From Archivesica marissinica (Eukaryota > Mollusca > Bivalvia > Venerida > Vesicomyidae), in assembly GCA_014843695.1 (NCBI GenBank), contig CM026398.1, positions 48,883,579 through 48,947,578 of the forward strand: a stretch of 64,000 nucleotides of DNA, in the 5' to 3' direction. The translations under genes and the position numbers were made by a program. Below are positions 1-11,943 of this stretch, one piece after another. Each line of letters begins with the position of its first letter. The first letter of the stretch is position 1. Below the pieces are notes generated by a model. The model saw only the letters and a list, made by a program, of their open reading frames with translations, was not told the origin of the DNA and made no database searches.

Positions 1-180
1 GCTGTAAAACACCCCATCTAATGTTTCGATCCCAGAATCTGCTCAACCATCCTTTATTGAATTAGGCATTTATGAGGGAAGATCACATAAAACCAGGAGA
101 TAACAATGAACCTCTCATCATTAAGTTTGCATTCTCAGGGGCTGTGTTGCTGTGTCTTGTAATTAAGTATGTTATGTTAT

Positions 181-254
181 ATTTCGGGTTTTACGCCTGC
201 ATCAGCACCATTTTGGGCTATATCGCCGGCGGGCAGTTTACCTAACAACACCTT
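181..254 (-). mobile_element. Dispersed retroelement-like 3' fragment, copy 1
   Basis: On the minus strand this reads TAGGTAAACTGCCCGCCGG, GATATAGCCCAAAATGG, then GATGCAGGCGTAAAACCCG. It is nearly identical to 43523-43602 on the opposite strand. The ending 'GCGTAAAACCC-AA' followed by AT-rich DNA resembles 3' ends of non-LTR retrotransposons in invertebrate genomes. The family is inferred from that only. Confidence 0.5.
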
Positions 255-344
255 GTAATTAAGTAACAAACCACAATGATACTAGAATATTCAATATTTT
301 AAATTAAGCATAATCAATTATAAAATGTCACCCATTTCAATTAC

Positions 345-580
345 CGATCTGGAAGTCGTGATAGTGCATTCGCTTCAGGTGCGAAAGGCCCCACGTTCGC
401 ACCCAACTGTGACCGTTGCGATTGTGCCCTTAGGCAAGGCATTTAAATTCCACATTGCCTCTTACATTGTATCTCTCCCTTGTGGTGATGGATTCCATCA
501 GGAATGAGATCTCAAGAGTGATTAATGTAAGTTGTAAGAACTTGTTTCGCAATCGAGCTAAAATAAATTTGTATAAACTA
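345..580 (+). mobile_element. SINE family F, copy with eroded head
   Basis: tRNA-like head (GGAAGTCGTGATAG, with box A partly deleted), then GATTGTGCCCTTAGGCAAGG, a pyrimidine stretch, ATGGATTCCATCA, and the shared tail AACTTGTTTCGCAATCG. The 60-codon frame over the head at 325-507 is a by-product. Confidence 0.75.
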
Positions 581-1530
581 ATTACCGGTATGTTAACTTG
601 CTAGATTTTTGGACATGTTAATCCAGGGTTCAAATCTCTGTGATTAATTACGAAATTCAATAACAGAAAATACTATAAACTTAAAGGTCCAATCCAATGG
701 CAGTGCTTAAATATACAAAGCCTATAGAAACAACCAGAGGAGTCATTGCTATGGGGCTCTGTTTGTATATTGTACTATCTCCCCAAACCTATTATCCCTT
801 CAGGGTGTGTCCCTGGTGTAACTGGTAGCAACAATATCTTTGCCTATACATTAGTACCTGGATTTCAAGTAGACAGATTGGAAGGTCAAATTATTCATCA
901 ATTTGATGACAATAAAGCAGTTTAAATGTACAGTGGGCTGGCTATTCAAGTTGTTTGAAGGTTTTATTGTCGGACACTTTCGCAATTTAATGGGACATTT
1001 TCGGAGTTATTTAGAAGTGTACTTTTTTATGGGAAAAAATGTGGCTATTCTGTCCTTGTATTATGGTTGAATTATCGACTGGCTCGGGCACAACACTGTT
1101 AGCATCAGCTAGGTTGTTAATGTTCTCTTTGTGTTAGAAGGTATCATCTGTTTTGTTGCGGAAAATTATTACTACATTCTTTGTCTTGCCGGAGATGAAA
1201 TTGGGGGCAGAAATAAATAACTGTGTGCGAACCTGGAAGCACATGACATATTGTGAACCTGGAAGCACATGTGTGTAGCAATAATGTCGTGTTGTGGAAG
1301 TTTCAAGTGTTTTAAGAAGTCCTTCAAAACATTTTTTGTGCTAAAGCATTTTTTTTATGCGGATATTTTATTTAATTGTTCGATGATGTATTGAAATATT
1401 ATGAGTTTTGACAACTATTTTGATGTCTTGTTTGTGGAAGATTCAAATGTTTTAAGACTGTAATGAGTGTTAACAAATTCAAGAAGTTGTGTTCTTGAGT
1501 TGTTTAAGAATACTTATGAGCATTGGTTCA
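581..1530. other. AT-rich single-copy DNA, nothing recognised
   Basis: No open frame, repeat or motif that I can support. There is a short direct repeat of GTGAACCTGGAAGCACATG around 1230-1270. Confidence 0.5.
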
Positions 1531-1777
1531 TTAACCATTTTCATTCTGGATACATTTAAAGGCTTTTGCAAACAACATAGATCCGGATCAGCCACAGCGT
1601 AACGCTGCGTGCTGATCAGGATCTATGTTGTTTGCTGCATAGCCAAGTGTCTTAGCACAATCATCTGAATAGCAAACAGCATAGAGCCTGATTAGACGGA
1701 ACATTCCGTGGCGGTTAATCTGGCTCTATGTTCTTTGCACATACCGTTTGAACGGTATCCAGAATGAAATGGGTTAA
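1531..1777 (+). mobile_element. TTAA-flanked MITE, family C, complete copy
   Basis: It begins TTAACCATTTTCATTCTGG and ends CCAGAATGAAATGGGTTAA, so the ends are inverted repeats with TTAA at both sides, as in piggyBac-type elements. It contains two internal hairpins, 1568-1635 (GCAAACAACATAGATC inverted) and 1672-1738 (GCAAACAGCATAGAGCC inverted). At 247 bp it is non-coding. Confidence 0.8.
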
Positions 1778-1920
1778 TGTGTCTTTCTTATTTGTAACTG
1801 AAAACTCTGAAAAATGATATGATGGAATTGCATGAGAATTCTGTCATTAAGGCCCAATTCTAATGAAATTCCATGAAATATCTTATTGTTATTTTCACTG
1901 CTAGCATGCAACAGAGTTAA
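1778..1920 (+). mobile_element. Partial MITE, family K
   Basis: Matches the second half of family K: ACTGAAAACTCTG, AATGAAATTCCATG, TTATTTTCACTGCTAGC, ending CAACAGAGTTAA. It abuts the family-C element at TTAA, and the missing half is not seen upstream. Confidence 0.6.
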
Positions 1921-2109
1921 TTTACAAATTATAAGGATTATTCTCTCTACCAATCAGAATCCTTCCAGGTGTTATTACACGTGTGTACATATAAGAAAAT
2001 ATGTGATGGTAGTATGAAATTGAATACAAGCTAAAGTTATGTGATAAATGGATATATGTTATGAGCCAAGAGTGAGAGTTACCTTGAAATTACAAAAGTA
2101 AATACTATT

Positions 2110-2366
2110 GTTCTGTTTAAAAAAATTTAAACTTTATTTATTTTACAACGATTGCGAAGCAAGTTCTAACAACTTATATTAATCACTCTCGTTGGCGCGG
2201 ATGAAAGCGTAAATGTGGTCATTCGTGTGGGAGGAATCCGGAGTACCCGGAGAAAACCCACCTGTCCGATCACCATACCATCTCACATACTTCCCGGTCC
2301 GCAGATCGAACCCGGGTTGCATTGGTGAGAAGCGAGCGCGCTAACCACTGCGCTAATCGGACAGTT
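2110..2366 (-). mobile_element. SINE family G, near full-length
   Basis: On the minus strand: tRNA-like head CTGTCCGATTAGCGCAGTGG (box A), GGTTCGATC (box B), body with ATCGGACAGGTGGGTTTTC and GGATTCCTCCCACACG, and the tail AACTTGCTTCGCAATCG plus TAAAATAAATAAAG. It is closely related to 25113-25352. Confidence 0.85.
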
Positions 2367-2441
2367 CTGTTTGATAGCCATTGTTTTTCTGTAGTTGCAA
2401 TTACTCCTGGTTGATGGAGATGATAATTTGAATGTAGAGTT

Positions 2442-2679
2442 TAACCCTTTCAGCACCACAGACCTAAATAGGCCTACAAAAGTATAAATCCAGATGAGCC
2501 GGCTTATGATGAGAGCAGTCTCATCAGGATCTGCACTTTTTGCCAGTAATATTACTACAATGTACAAAATTACCCATTTTTATAAATGAACTTGTCCAAA
2601 TGTAATTTTCTTGTTAATTTATTGGTCTAAAAATATCATGCACCAGTCCATGTCAGTTACTTGGTGTGGAAAGGGTTAA
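2442..2679 (-). mobile_element. TTAA-flanked MITE, family A
   Basis: TTAACCCTTTCAGCACCAC at one end, GGTGTGGAAAGGGTTAA at the other, with the central imperfect palindrome (CAGATGAGCCGGCTTATG...CTCATCAGGATCTGC) partly decayed. Confidence 0.8.
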
Positions 2680-3049
2680 CCTAATGAGAAGGTTCATGTT
2701 ACATAAATGTCCACTAGTTTAATGTTCATGTAAATGAAGGACATAATTAATCATGTGATACTGTCAATTACCTGTCAATTACTTGTCAATTACCACAGAC
2801 ATCAACATTATTAGAAGCATTTAGGTAGAAATGTCATGGTGGAGGGTGAGATGGGGGGGGTGTATGTAGATCAGGTTACCTGTGGTTTAAACCTAGGTTC
2901 ACTATGATATTGTGAGAAGTTATACTATTATTAATTGATCACATTGCTGTTAGATTTGGACATCAAGAGAAGAACAATATCAAATGTGGTCATAAATGTA
3001 TCTGTATATATTTAAGTGTGTTATAATATAATGTAGTTTGATGTAGTGG
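2680..3049. other. Single-copy AT-rich DNA
   Basis: No gene-like signal. Contains a small CTGTCAATTAC repeat near 2760-2795. Confidence 0.5.
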
Positions 3050-3550
3050 TTGCTAACCTCTGGTTCTACATGTGGAGATCTGCTCCGGGGCTACTGGTTC
3101 TACATGTGGAGATCTGCTCCGGGGCTACTGGTTCTACATGTGGAAGTCTGCTCCGGGGCTACTGGTTCTACATGTGGAGGTCTGCTCCGAGGCTACTGGT
3201 TCTACATGTGGAGGTCTGCTCCGGGGCTACTGGTTGTACATGTGGAGGTCTGCTCCGGGGCTACTGGTTGTACATGTGGAAGTCTGCTCCGGGGCTACTG
3301 GTTCTACATGTGGAGATCTGCTCCGGGGCTACTGGTTCTACATGTGGAAGTCTGCTCTGGGGTTACTGGTTCTACATGTGGAGATCTGCTCCGGGGCTAC
3401 TGGTTCTACATGTGGAGATCTGCTCCGGGGCTACTGGTTCTACATGTGGAGATCTGCTCCGGGGCTACTGGTTCTACATGTGGAGATCTGCTCCGGGGCT
3501 ACTGGTTCTACATGTGGAGATCTGCTCCGGGGCTACTGGTCTACTCTGGG
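3050..3550. repeat. Tandem array, 34-bp unit
   Basis: About 14 copies of a unit containing TGGTTCTACATGTGGAG and ATCTGCTCCGGGGCTAC. Because 34 is not divisible by 3, all three forward frames stay open (182-200 codons) with the same cycling peptide. These are not genes. Confidence 0.95.
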
Positions 3551-4845
3551 GCTACTGGTTCTACATGTGGATGTCTATGCACTGTGGCCTCTAGCTGGTT
3601 CTACATGTGGAGGTCTGTGCTCTGTGGCCTCTAGCTGGTTCTACATGTGGATGTATATGCTCTGTGGCCTCTAGCTAGTTCTACATGTGGATGTCTGTGC
3701 TCTGTGACCTCTAGCTGGTTCTACATGTGGAGGTCTGTGCTCTGTGACCTCTAGCTGGTTCTACATGTGGAGGTATGTGCTCTGTGGCCTCTAGCTGGTT
3801 CTACATGTGGATGTCTGTGCTCTGTGACCTCTAGCTGGTTCTACATGTGGAGGTCTGTGCTCTGTGACCTCTAGCTGGTTCTACATGTGGAGGTCTGTGC
3901 TCTGTAGCCTCTAGCTGATTCTACATGTGGAGGTCTGTGCTCTGTGGCCTCTAGCTGGTTCTACATGTGGATGTCTGTGCTCTGTGACCTCTAGCTGGTT
4001 CTACATGTGCAGGTCTGTGCTCTGTGACCTCTAGCTGGTTCTACATGTGGATGTATGTGCTACGTGGCCTCTAGCTGGTTCTACATTTGGAGATCTGCTC
4101 TGTGGCCTCTAGCTAGTTCTATATGTGGATGTCTGTGCTCTGTGGCTTCTAGCTAGATCTACATGTGGATGTCTGTGCTATGTGGCCTCTAGCTGGTTCT
4201 ACATGTGGAAATCTGTGCTATGTGGCCTCTAGCTAGTTCTACATGTGGATGCCTGTGCTCTGTGGCCTCTAGCTGGTTCTATATGTGGATGTCTGTGCTC
4301 TGTGGCCTCTAGCTGGTTCTACATGTGGAGGTCTGTGCTCTGTGGCATCTAGCTAGTTCTACATGTGGAAGTATGTGCTATGTGGCCTCTAGCTGGTTCT
4401 ATATGTGGATGTCTGTGCTCTGTGGCCTCTAGCTAGTTCTACATGTGGAGGTCTGTGCTCTGTGGCCTCTAGCTGGTTCTACATGTGGAGGTCTGTGCTC
4501 TGTGGCCTCTAGCTGGTTCTACATGTGGATGTTTGTGCTCTGTGGCCTCTAGCTGGTTCTACATGTGGATGTCTGTGCTCTGTGGCCTCTAGCTGGTTCT
4601 ACATGCGGATGTATGTGCTCTGTGGCCTCTAGCTGGTTATACATGTGGATGTCTGTGCTATGTGGCCTCTAGCTGGTTCTACATGTGGATGTCTGTGCTC
4701 TGTGGCCTCTAGCTGGTTCTACATATCTGTGCTCTGTGGCCTCTAGCTGGTTCTACATGTATGTGCTATGTGGCCTCTAGCTAGTTCTACATGTGGAGGT
4801 CTGTGCTCTGTGGCCTCTAGCTGGTTCTACATGTGGAGGTCTTAG
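3551..4845. repeat. Tandem array, 40-bp unit, same core as the adjoining 34-bp array
   Basis: About 32 copies of TGGTTCTACATGTGGATG + TCTGTGCTCTGTGGCCTCTAG. It keeps the TGGTTCTACATGTGG core of the preceding array but has a different second half. Point variants (GGCC/GACC, GGATG/GGAGG) are scattered. Confidence 0.95.
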
Positions 4846-5205
4846 AGCAATAATTCCATTGTACACAGTCCGGCTCGTGTATTTTGTCTTCTTAATTATT
4901 TATGGAATAACGGTACAAAATATGGCATATAAGTAATAATGATTTATCGATAATGTCTCCTGTTAATGGGCGCAGTAAGCTGCTATTCGTTTTTATATCC
5001 TTTAATGCAGCAGACTTGTCGGCTCTGCTCGTTATTTTCTCGATTTGGTCTGGACTTGTATAGCTATAATTGTATTGATATGGTGGACAGTTTTGCTGGT
5101 TTTCGTTTGCTGTTCTGTATAGCTATAAGCAACAGCAAGTGCAATATCGAGGAAGTGATCAATCAGCTCTATCCACAGGAAGCATGCTGGAGACTCGACT
5201 AGCTG
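4846..5205. other. Single-copy segment with a 78-codon open frame, not called
   Basis: The frame 4966-5202 (+) is cysteine- and leucine-rich without recognisable motif. No splice or homology support. Confidence 0.4.
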
Positions 5206-5612
5206 TGTGAAACCAGTTGATGTTCAGCTAGCTGTGTGAAACCTCGTGCTCATCATGCAGGTAGCGGTGTGAAACCTTGTGATATTTAGTTAGCTGTGTG
5301 AAACCTCGTGATCATCATGCAGCTAGCAATGTGAAACCTCGTGGTATTTAGTTAGCTGTGTGAAACCTATTGTTACTTGGTTTATTATGTTTAACTCGCT
5401 GATGAATCAGCTTGTGTTGATATTTTGTTAACTGTGTGAAACTCGCTGCTGATTCAGCTGTTGTGTGAAAACCGGCTGATGATAAATGCTGCCAGCTGTG
5501 TGAAATCTGCTGATGATAGATGTTGGCAGCTGTGTGAAACCTGCTGATGATAGATGCTGCCAGCTGTGTGAAACCTGCTGATGATAGATGCTGCCAGTTG
5601 TGTGAAAACAGC
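5206..5612. repeat. Irregular repeats of AGCTGTGTGAAACC
   Basis: Variable-length units (about 30-60 bp) sharing AGCTGTGTGAAACC. From 5480 a more regular unit of about 34 bp with GCTGATGATAGATGCTGCC. Confidence 0.85.
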
Positions 5613-7046
5613 TGAGGAATATACAGATGACACAGCTAGCTATAGCAGTGTGATACAGATGACACAGCTAGCTATAGCAGTGTGATACAGATGATACTGA
5701 TGACACAGCTAGCTATAGCAGTGTGATACAGATGATACAGCTAGCTATAGCAATGTGATACAGATGATACTGATGATACAGCTAGCAATAGCAGTGTGAT
5801 ACAGATGACACAGCTAGCTATAGCAGTGTGATACAGATGATACAGCTAGCTATAGCAATGTGATACAGATGATACTGATGATACAGCTAGCTATAGCAGT
5901 GTGATACAGATGACACAGCTAGCTATAGCAGTGTGATACAGATGACACAGCTAGCTATAGCAGTGTGATACAGATGATACTGATGATACAGCTAGCTATA
6001 GCAGTGTGATACAGATGATACAGCTAGCAATAGCAGTGTGATACAGATGACACAGCTAGCTATAGCAGTGTGATACTGATGATACAGCTAGCTATAGCAG
6101 TGTGATACAGATGACATAGCTAGCTATAGCAGTGTGATACTGATGATACAGCTAGCTATAGCAGTGTGATACTGATGATACAGCTAGCTATAGCAGTGTG
6201 ATACAGATGACACAGCTAGCTATAGCAGTGTGATACTGATGACACAGTTAGCTATATCAGTGTGATACAGATGATACAGCTAGCTATAGCAGTGTGATAC
6301 TGATGATACAGCTAGCTATAGCAGTGTGATACAGATGATACAGCTAGCTATTGCAGTGTGATACAGATGATACAGCTAGCTATAGCAGCGTGATACTGAT
6401 GATACTGATGGCATAGCTAGCTATAGCAGTGTGATACAGATGATACAGCTAGCTATAGCAGCGTGATACAGATGATACTGATGGCATAGCTAGCTATAGC
6501 AGTGTAATACAGATGATACAGCTAGCTATAGCAGTGTGATACAGATGATACTGATGATACAGCTAGCTATAGCAGTGTGATACAGATGATTGAGCCAACT
6601 ATAGCAGTGTAATACAGATGATACAGCTAGCAATAGCAGTGTGATACAGATGATACAGCTAGCTATAGCAGTGTAATACAGATGATACAGCTAGCTATAG
6701 CAGTGTGATACAGATGATACAGATGACACAGCTAGCTATATCAGTGTGATACAGATGATACAGCTAGCTATTGCAGTGTGATACAGATGATACAGCTAGC
6801 TATAGCAGTGTGATACAGATGATACAGCTAGCTATAGCAGTGTGATACTGATGATACAGCTAGCAATAGCAGCATGATACAGATGACACAGCTAGCTATA
6901 GCAGTGTGATACAGATGATACAGATGACACAGCTAGCTATAGCAGTGTGATACTGATGATACAGCTAGCAATAGCAGCATGATACAGATGACACAGCTAG
7001 CTATAGCAGTGTGATACTGATGATACAGCTAGCTATTGCAGCATGA
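5613..7046. repeat. Tandem array, 32-bp unit with 9-bp insert variants
   Basis: About 40 copies of ACAGCTAGCTATAGCAG + TGTGATACAGATGAT. Some units carry an extra ACTGATGAT. Contains the palindrome AGCTAGCT in every unit. Confidence 0.95.
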
Positions 7047-7339
7047 AACTGGAGGATGAAGCAGGTTTTCATGGCAGTAGTTACCCACACACTGGCTGAT
7101 GTGTCATGTTCTGGCAGGACTTTATCCTGGCATTTATTTATTTATGTTTATCAACATGTCTGATAATGATTTCTTGTATAGTAAACACCTGGATCGTTTC
7201 AAAATTATGATAGAATTAGGTAATATTTTGTAAGAAATGCAAGTATCATCAGAGTTTATCAGTTGTTCATGTTACCATGGTGATGATGCATGTTGATTAC
7301 TGATTAGGAGACATATTTACTGATGATATAAAGTTGAAC

Positions 7340-7602
7340 ATGGTATGTGTTTTACATTTATTTATCGTTGCTACTGGTTACCCATATGAGCTCCTGAAGA
7401 GATTAGTCATTTTAGATTTTTGGAGGATAGAGCAATGATACAGATAGAGACCCATTCCAGAGCTCTGGTTCTTTTACGCGCACGGTGTAAAACACCGACA
7501 TGAGACCTCGGTTTAAAGTCCCATCTGAAAGACTGTTAATTTTATTAGGGTCGAACCTCCTTACCAGTCCAGCGTGTTAACCACTGGACTACAGATCTGT
7601 CT
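7340..7602 (-). mobile_element. SINE family H
   Basis: On the minus strand: box A-like TAGTCCAGTGG, ACACGCTGGACTGG, then the body (GACCTCGGTTTAA in reverse, CTAAAATGACTAATCTC, GGTAACCAGTAGC) and TAAATAAATGTAAAAC. A deletion removes box B. Confidence 0.8.
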
Positions 7603-8281
7603 GTAAGTTGAACATGCACGTGTAAAGCTCTTTTGTCTCTTACACTTGGAACATGCTGCACGTGCATCCAGACATTCTTAAAGCTAATATAACGATTATA
7701 AATCCTGATTAGTGTCTTTACGTACTTTGCACTTTTTCAAAAATAATTTATTCAGATGTTGACTACAAATTTGAAGATCTGCCCACAAAAAACTGGAATT
7801 TATGAAATAATTATTTCTGAATTAATTATCTCCCTTTATGGATATTTATTTGCAAATACTTTGTGTATATGGTGGTTTATTAAGGTTTCTAATTACCAAG
7901 GTTACACTTGGGATGAATTTGCGTATGAATTATATACTTGTATTTTGCCATTTCAATGAAGAAAAAAACAACACATAAACCGACTTTAGTTTGTGAGAAT
8001 ATTTAGCTCTCAATTAATGTCTGCAAACCAGAGGCACTTTGAACAGCTGACAACTGCTGGAACATGTGAAATCATTTTCACACACATTGCATAGATGTAT
8101 ATAATACAATTGTAAGGACCAGGTTTAATGTTATAATTACAAGATATAGTGGAGAAAACGTCAACAGAAATTGTGTATTTACATTCCAAACAGTGGATAT
8201 ATTATAAAATGTGATAATTTTTTGCCTCAGCAACACTGAGTGGATACAGCACATTATAAGAATAAACTGCACATAATATAA
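7603..8281. other. Single-copy AT-rich DNA
   Basis: Short open frames at 7756-7959 (+) and 8078-8272 (-) have no recognisable content. I see nothing else. Confidence 0.4.
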
Positions 8282-8567
8282 CAGACGGATATGTAGTCCA
8301 GTGGTAACACGCTGGACTGGTAATCCAGGGATCGCAGGTCCCGTCTGACCCTAATAAAATTAAGTCTTTCAGATGGGATGTTAAACCGAGGTCTCATGTC
8401 GGTGCTTTACATCGTGCACGTAAAAGAACCAGAGGAGATTCTGGAATGGGTCTCTGTCTGTATTATGCACTATCCTCCAAAATCTAAAATAACTAATCTC
8501 TTCAGGAGGCGTCGCTCATATGGGCAACCGGTAGCGACGATAAATAAACGTAAAATACACACATATG
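8282..8567 (+). mobile_element. SINE family H, full-length
   Basis: Head with box A TAGTCCAGTGG and a TGGACTGGTAATCCAGGG anticodon-arm-like region, then TCAGATGGGATGTTAAACC, CGTGCACGTAAAAGAACC, CAGGAGGCGTCGCTCATATG, and end GCGACGATAAATAAACG. It is a reference copy for the family. Confidence 0.85.
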
Positions 8568-8782
8568 CCTCAGTTCTGATTAAAATGAATATAGAACCTC
8601 AAACGGTCACTAAACTGTATTCAAAGTGACCATTTTATGAAGACCAGAAAATATTGGATAAATCCTGGTGAAATTTCTGAAAATATTTTACACGCTGCTT
8701 GGTCAGATTTTCACCATTGTGTGAAATGTCAGGATAAAATGAATTTGGCTTTAAAAACAATAGGTCAGTTACTTCGATGGAA

Positions 8783-8964
8783 TACAGTGAATCCTGTGTT
8801 AGTGGTCACCTCTATTAAGCAGCCAACCTGCATTAAGCAGCCACCTTTCAGAGTCCCAATATGTTACTTAGTTATACATTTCACCTCTATTAAGCAGCCA
8901 CCTGTGCTAAGCAGCCACTTTTTGTGATTCCCTTGGCTGGCTGCTTAAGACAGGTTTGACTATA
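8783..8964 (-). mobile_element. TA-flanked MITE, family E
   Basis: Starts TACAGTGAATCCTGTG and ends ACAGGTTTGACTATA. It contains several TTAAGCAGCC motifs typical of the family. Terminal repeats with CAGT starts and TA flanks fit the Tc1/mariner/pogo type. Confidence 0.8.
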
Positions 8965-9454
8965 TTCAATCATCTTTGTTTTATATAGCAAAGGTTTAAC
9001 AGGTAGCAATTTTAGTGTGAAGCGGAAGAGTAAAACAGTGGACTTCAAATAACCAAATGTCAATTAATTGGAATATTCATCTAATTTTGAATGTTTATCA
9101 CTATGTAATAATAAAAAAAGCAATAAAGAAGGATATGATGTTTTATTTAAGCAAAAAACACAGTAAATGTATAGAGCGTGGTAGCTGGTTCCCGATCCTC
9201 AACATGATAAGCAGGACACTCCAAGTGCAGTTAAACTTAGAATCTTACACTCATTTTATGATCCTTTGGGGTTGGATTTTTGCAGCAACAAATATAATAA
9301 AAGTGTAAGATGTAAGCCGAAAACGATCCAATATGCAATATTTTACATATTGGATCAGTTTGAGGCTTATATCTTACTTAAAACACACACATACCGGTAT
9401 ATAACAAGATCCTACTAATTAAAATTGTTCATTTCAGGCATGTAAGCGTAGGAT
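8965..9454. other. Single-copy DNA
   Basis: There is an inverted repeat around 9300-9380 (AAGATGTAAGCC ... GGCTTATATCTTA with TATTGGATC arms); otherwise nothing. Confidence 0.4.
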
Positions 9455-9699
9455 TTAACCCATTCAACCCCAAGTAACTGACATGGACTGGTGCATGATA
9501 TTTTTAGACCAATAAATGAATAAAAAAATTACATTTGGACCAGTTCATTTATCAAAATGGGTAATTTTATCTAAAAATAGTAATAATTATTACTGACAAA
9601 AAGTGCAGATCCTGATGAGACGGCTCGTCACGAGCCGGCTCATCTGGATCTACACTTTTCATAAGCCTATTTAGAGGCCTGTGGTGTTGAAAGGGTTAA
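9455..9699 (+). mobile_element. TTAA-flanked MITE, family A, intact
   Basis: TTAACCCATTCAACCCCAAG ... GGTGTTGAAAGGGTTAA. A near-perfect central palindrome spans 9603-9655, around GGCTCGTCACGAGCC. Confidence 0.85.
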
Positions 9700-9721
9700 T
9701 ATAATACTCTGGCCTTTTGAC

Positions 9722-9773
9722 AGCAGTCCATTATTAATAATAATAATAATTAGTATTAATAATAATGGACTGC
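9722..9773. repeat. Perfect-looking hairpin with AT-rich stem
   Basis: GCAGTCCATTATTAATAAT pairs with ATTATTAATAATGGACTGC around a short TAATAATTAG centre. Confidence 0.75.
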
Positions 9774-9902
9774 AAGTACAACGGTATTATGTCACAACAG
9801 TGTTTTAACCCTTTTGTAATTCAAAGAATAGGGAGATTAATATGTTATTTTTATCTGACACTGGATTTTTAATGACTCATTTGAATACAGTTTTGGCCGT
9901 GG

Positions 9903-10140
9903 TTAACCATTTGCCCACCACAGAAATAACATTGCATTTACAAACAATATAGATCCAGGTCAGCCGTATGTGGCGTAACGATGTGTGCTGATTAGGATCT
10001 ATGTTATTTGCTATTCAGCCAAGTGATTTAGCTCCACTATTCTAATAGCAAACAGCATAGAGCCTGATCAGGCTGCACGTTCTGTGCATGGTCTATGCCG
10101 TCTGATCTAGCTCTATGATGTTTGCAAAAGAGATTTTAAG
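9903..10140 (+). mobile_element. Degraded MITE, family C
   Basis: Has TTAACCATTTGCCCACC, ACAATATAGATCCAGGTC ... GATTAGGATCTATGTTATT and GCAAACAGCATAGAGCC ... GATCTAGCTCTATGATG. The 3' terminal repeat is not recognisable. Confidence 0.65.
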
Positions 10141-10320
10141 TTGCTATTAGCATGTTACATGTTCGTTTACAACTCTTGAGAATTGAATTGAACACCTTGC
10201 ATCTGAATCACTAATTAATGAACACACCTGTATTTAATGAGTCCAGGACTGTGTTATAAATAACTTATAATGAAATTTTATGGGGGCATTAAAGTCTTCA
10301 AATTTGTGTGAAGCATTGGT

Positions 10321-10533
10321 TTAACTATTTGCACTAGCTGTGAAAATAACAGTGAAATATATCAGGGAATTTCATTTGGATTTTGTCGTAACGACACAAT
10401 TGTATGGAATTCCATTGCATATTTGCATAGAGTTTTCAGTTTCAATAAGAAAAATATATTATATGAATTGTCATCTGCTACAATAATTTGAACTATTTAT
10501 AGCCTTTAATTTACCCAGCATGCAAAGAGTTAA
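10321..10533 (-). mobile_element. TTAA-flanked MITE, family K, intact
   Basis: Ends TTAACTATTTGCACTAGC and ACCCAGCATGCAAAGAGTTAA (inverted, with TTAA each side), 213 bp. The inside includes CAAATTATTGTAGCAGATG on the minus strand. It matches 50848-51246 and, in part, 1778-1920. Confidence 0.7.
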
Positions 10534-10654
10534 TACGGGCTATGATACGTTGATCATAATTATGCGTTCTCAGGGCAATCATATAATATTGTTAGAATTG
10601 AGTCACATTTGCTTGTGCGCGACTTGCTCATTTATTATAATCAACCAACATTTG

Positions 10655-11008
10655 TCAGCATTATGAGTGATGCAACAATTGTCAGCTGTATGAGTGATGC
10701 TACAATTGTCAGCTGTATGAGTGATGCAACAATTGTCAGCTGTATGAGTGATGCAACAATTGTCAGCTGTATGAGTGATGCAACAATTGTCAGCTGTATG
10801 AGTGATGCAACAATTGTCAGCTGTATGAGTGATGCAACAATTGTCAGCTGTATGAGTGATGCTACAATTGTCAGCTGTATGAGTGATGCTACAATTGTCA
10901 GCTGTATGAGTGATGCTACAATTGTCAGCTGTATGAGTGATGCTACAATTGTCAGCTGTATGAGTGATGCTACAATTGTCAGCTGTATGAGTGATACAAC
11001 AATTGGCA
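10655..11008. repeat. Tandem array, 27-bp unit
   Basis: About 13 copies of GAGTGATGCAACAATTG + TCAGCTGTAT. The unit is 9 codons long, so open frames of 137-170 codons appear on both strands. Units fall in two blocks (GCAACA then GCTACA). Confidence 0.95.
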
Positions 11009-11625
11009 AAAAACATCGTGAAAATGCACCAAACGCACTGCTTGCACGCTTTTTTTCTGCCTGAACATGTCTCTCAAACCCCCCTAGCCAAGTCATGTCG
11101 CCTCTAATGCCAATCCTGGATACTGCACCTGAATACCGCTCAAAACAATCCACCAGTATTTGAAATAGCTAAGATATGCCTAGGACTTTTAGACTCGTTA
11201 AACTTTATTTAATGCAAATGTTAAAAATGTTATTCTTTCGGGTTTTGTTTTGCATTGGATTATCATATTTCACTGTATTTAAAAGGTGATCATAGTTACT
11301 ACACCCTAGTGCCTACATATATTAGCTTGCATGTGAAGGGTTCATTCACTAGGAGATCAGTGGAGATAGTGTTTACAATGTGTATCAAATAGTCCATGGC
11401 TTAGATCAGAGATCCTCCTCTGATTATCTGGTTCAGAATGAGTAGCTTCACAGACTTCTTCAATGAGTTTGTTGAGACTGGGTATAGTATGAAGGACAAT
11501 GATTTTCTTACTTCAATGCTGGACCTTTGGCCTGGACATTGAGCACTTGAAGTGTGCACAGTCATGGAAAGTGGATTTACAGTATGGATAAAAACAACTG
11601 TGGATGTTAATTTGATTTTATTTGT
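11009..11625. other. Single-copy DNA
   Basis: No gene-like feature recognised. Confidence 0.4.
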
Positions 11626-11943
11626 GTTTATATTATGGCTAGAGTAATAATAAGATAGACTTTATTTAATGGGAGAACTCGTTTAAACGAATTAAGTGAA
11701 TTTACCATGAGGCCATCAAAGTGTGGCCTAATTAATTTTCAACTTAGCTCAACCCTATTTCGTGTAATCGTGTTACTTATGTTGTTTATATTATAGCTAG
11801 AGTAATAATAATAATAATAATAATGACTTTATTTAATGGGAGAATTCATTTAAACGAATTAAGTGAATCCTACCATGAGGTCATCAAAGTGTGGCCTAAT
11901 TAATTTTCAACTTAGCTCAACCATATTTCATGTAATCCTGTTT
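11626..11943. repeat. Direct duplication of about 150 bp
   Basis: 11626-11775 and 11784-11943 share GTTTATATTAT..CTAGAGTAATAATA, CGTTTAAACGAATTAAGTG-like and GTGTGGCCTAATTAATTTTC. The second copy has an expanded (TAA)n. Confidence 0.85.

Noticed and set aside
3046..3674. Three overlapping forward frames of 182-200 codons
   Set aside because: The same cycling peptide appears in all three frames because the unit is 34 bp. This is array artefact, not a repeat protein.
10655..11008. Regularly spaced repeats that could suggest a CRISPR array
   Set aside because: No unique spacers: units are contiguous direct repeats, and the genome is eukaryotic. The same applies to all other arrays here.
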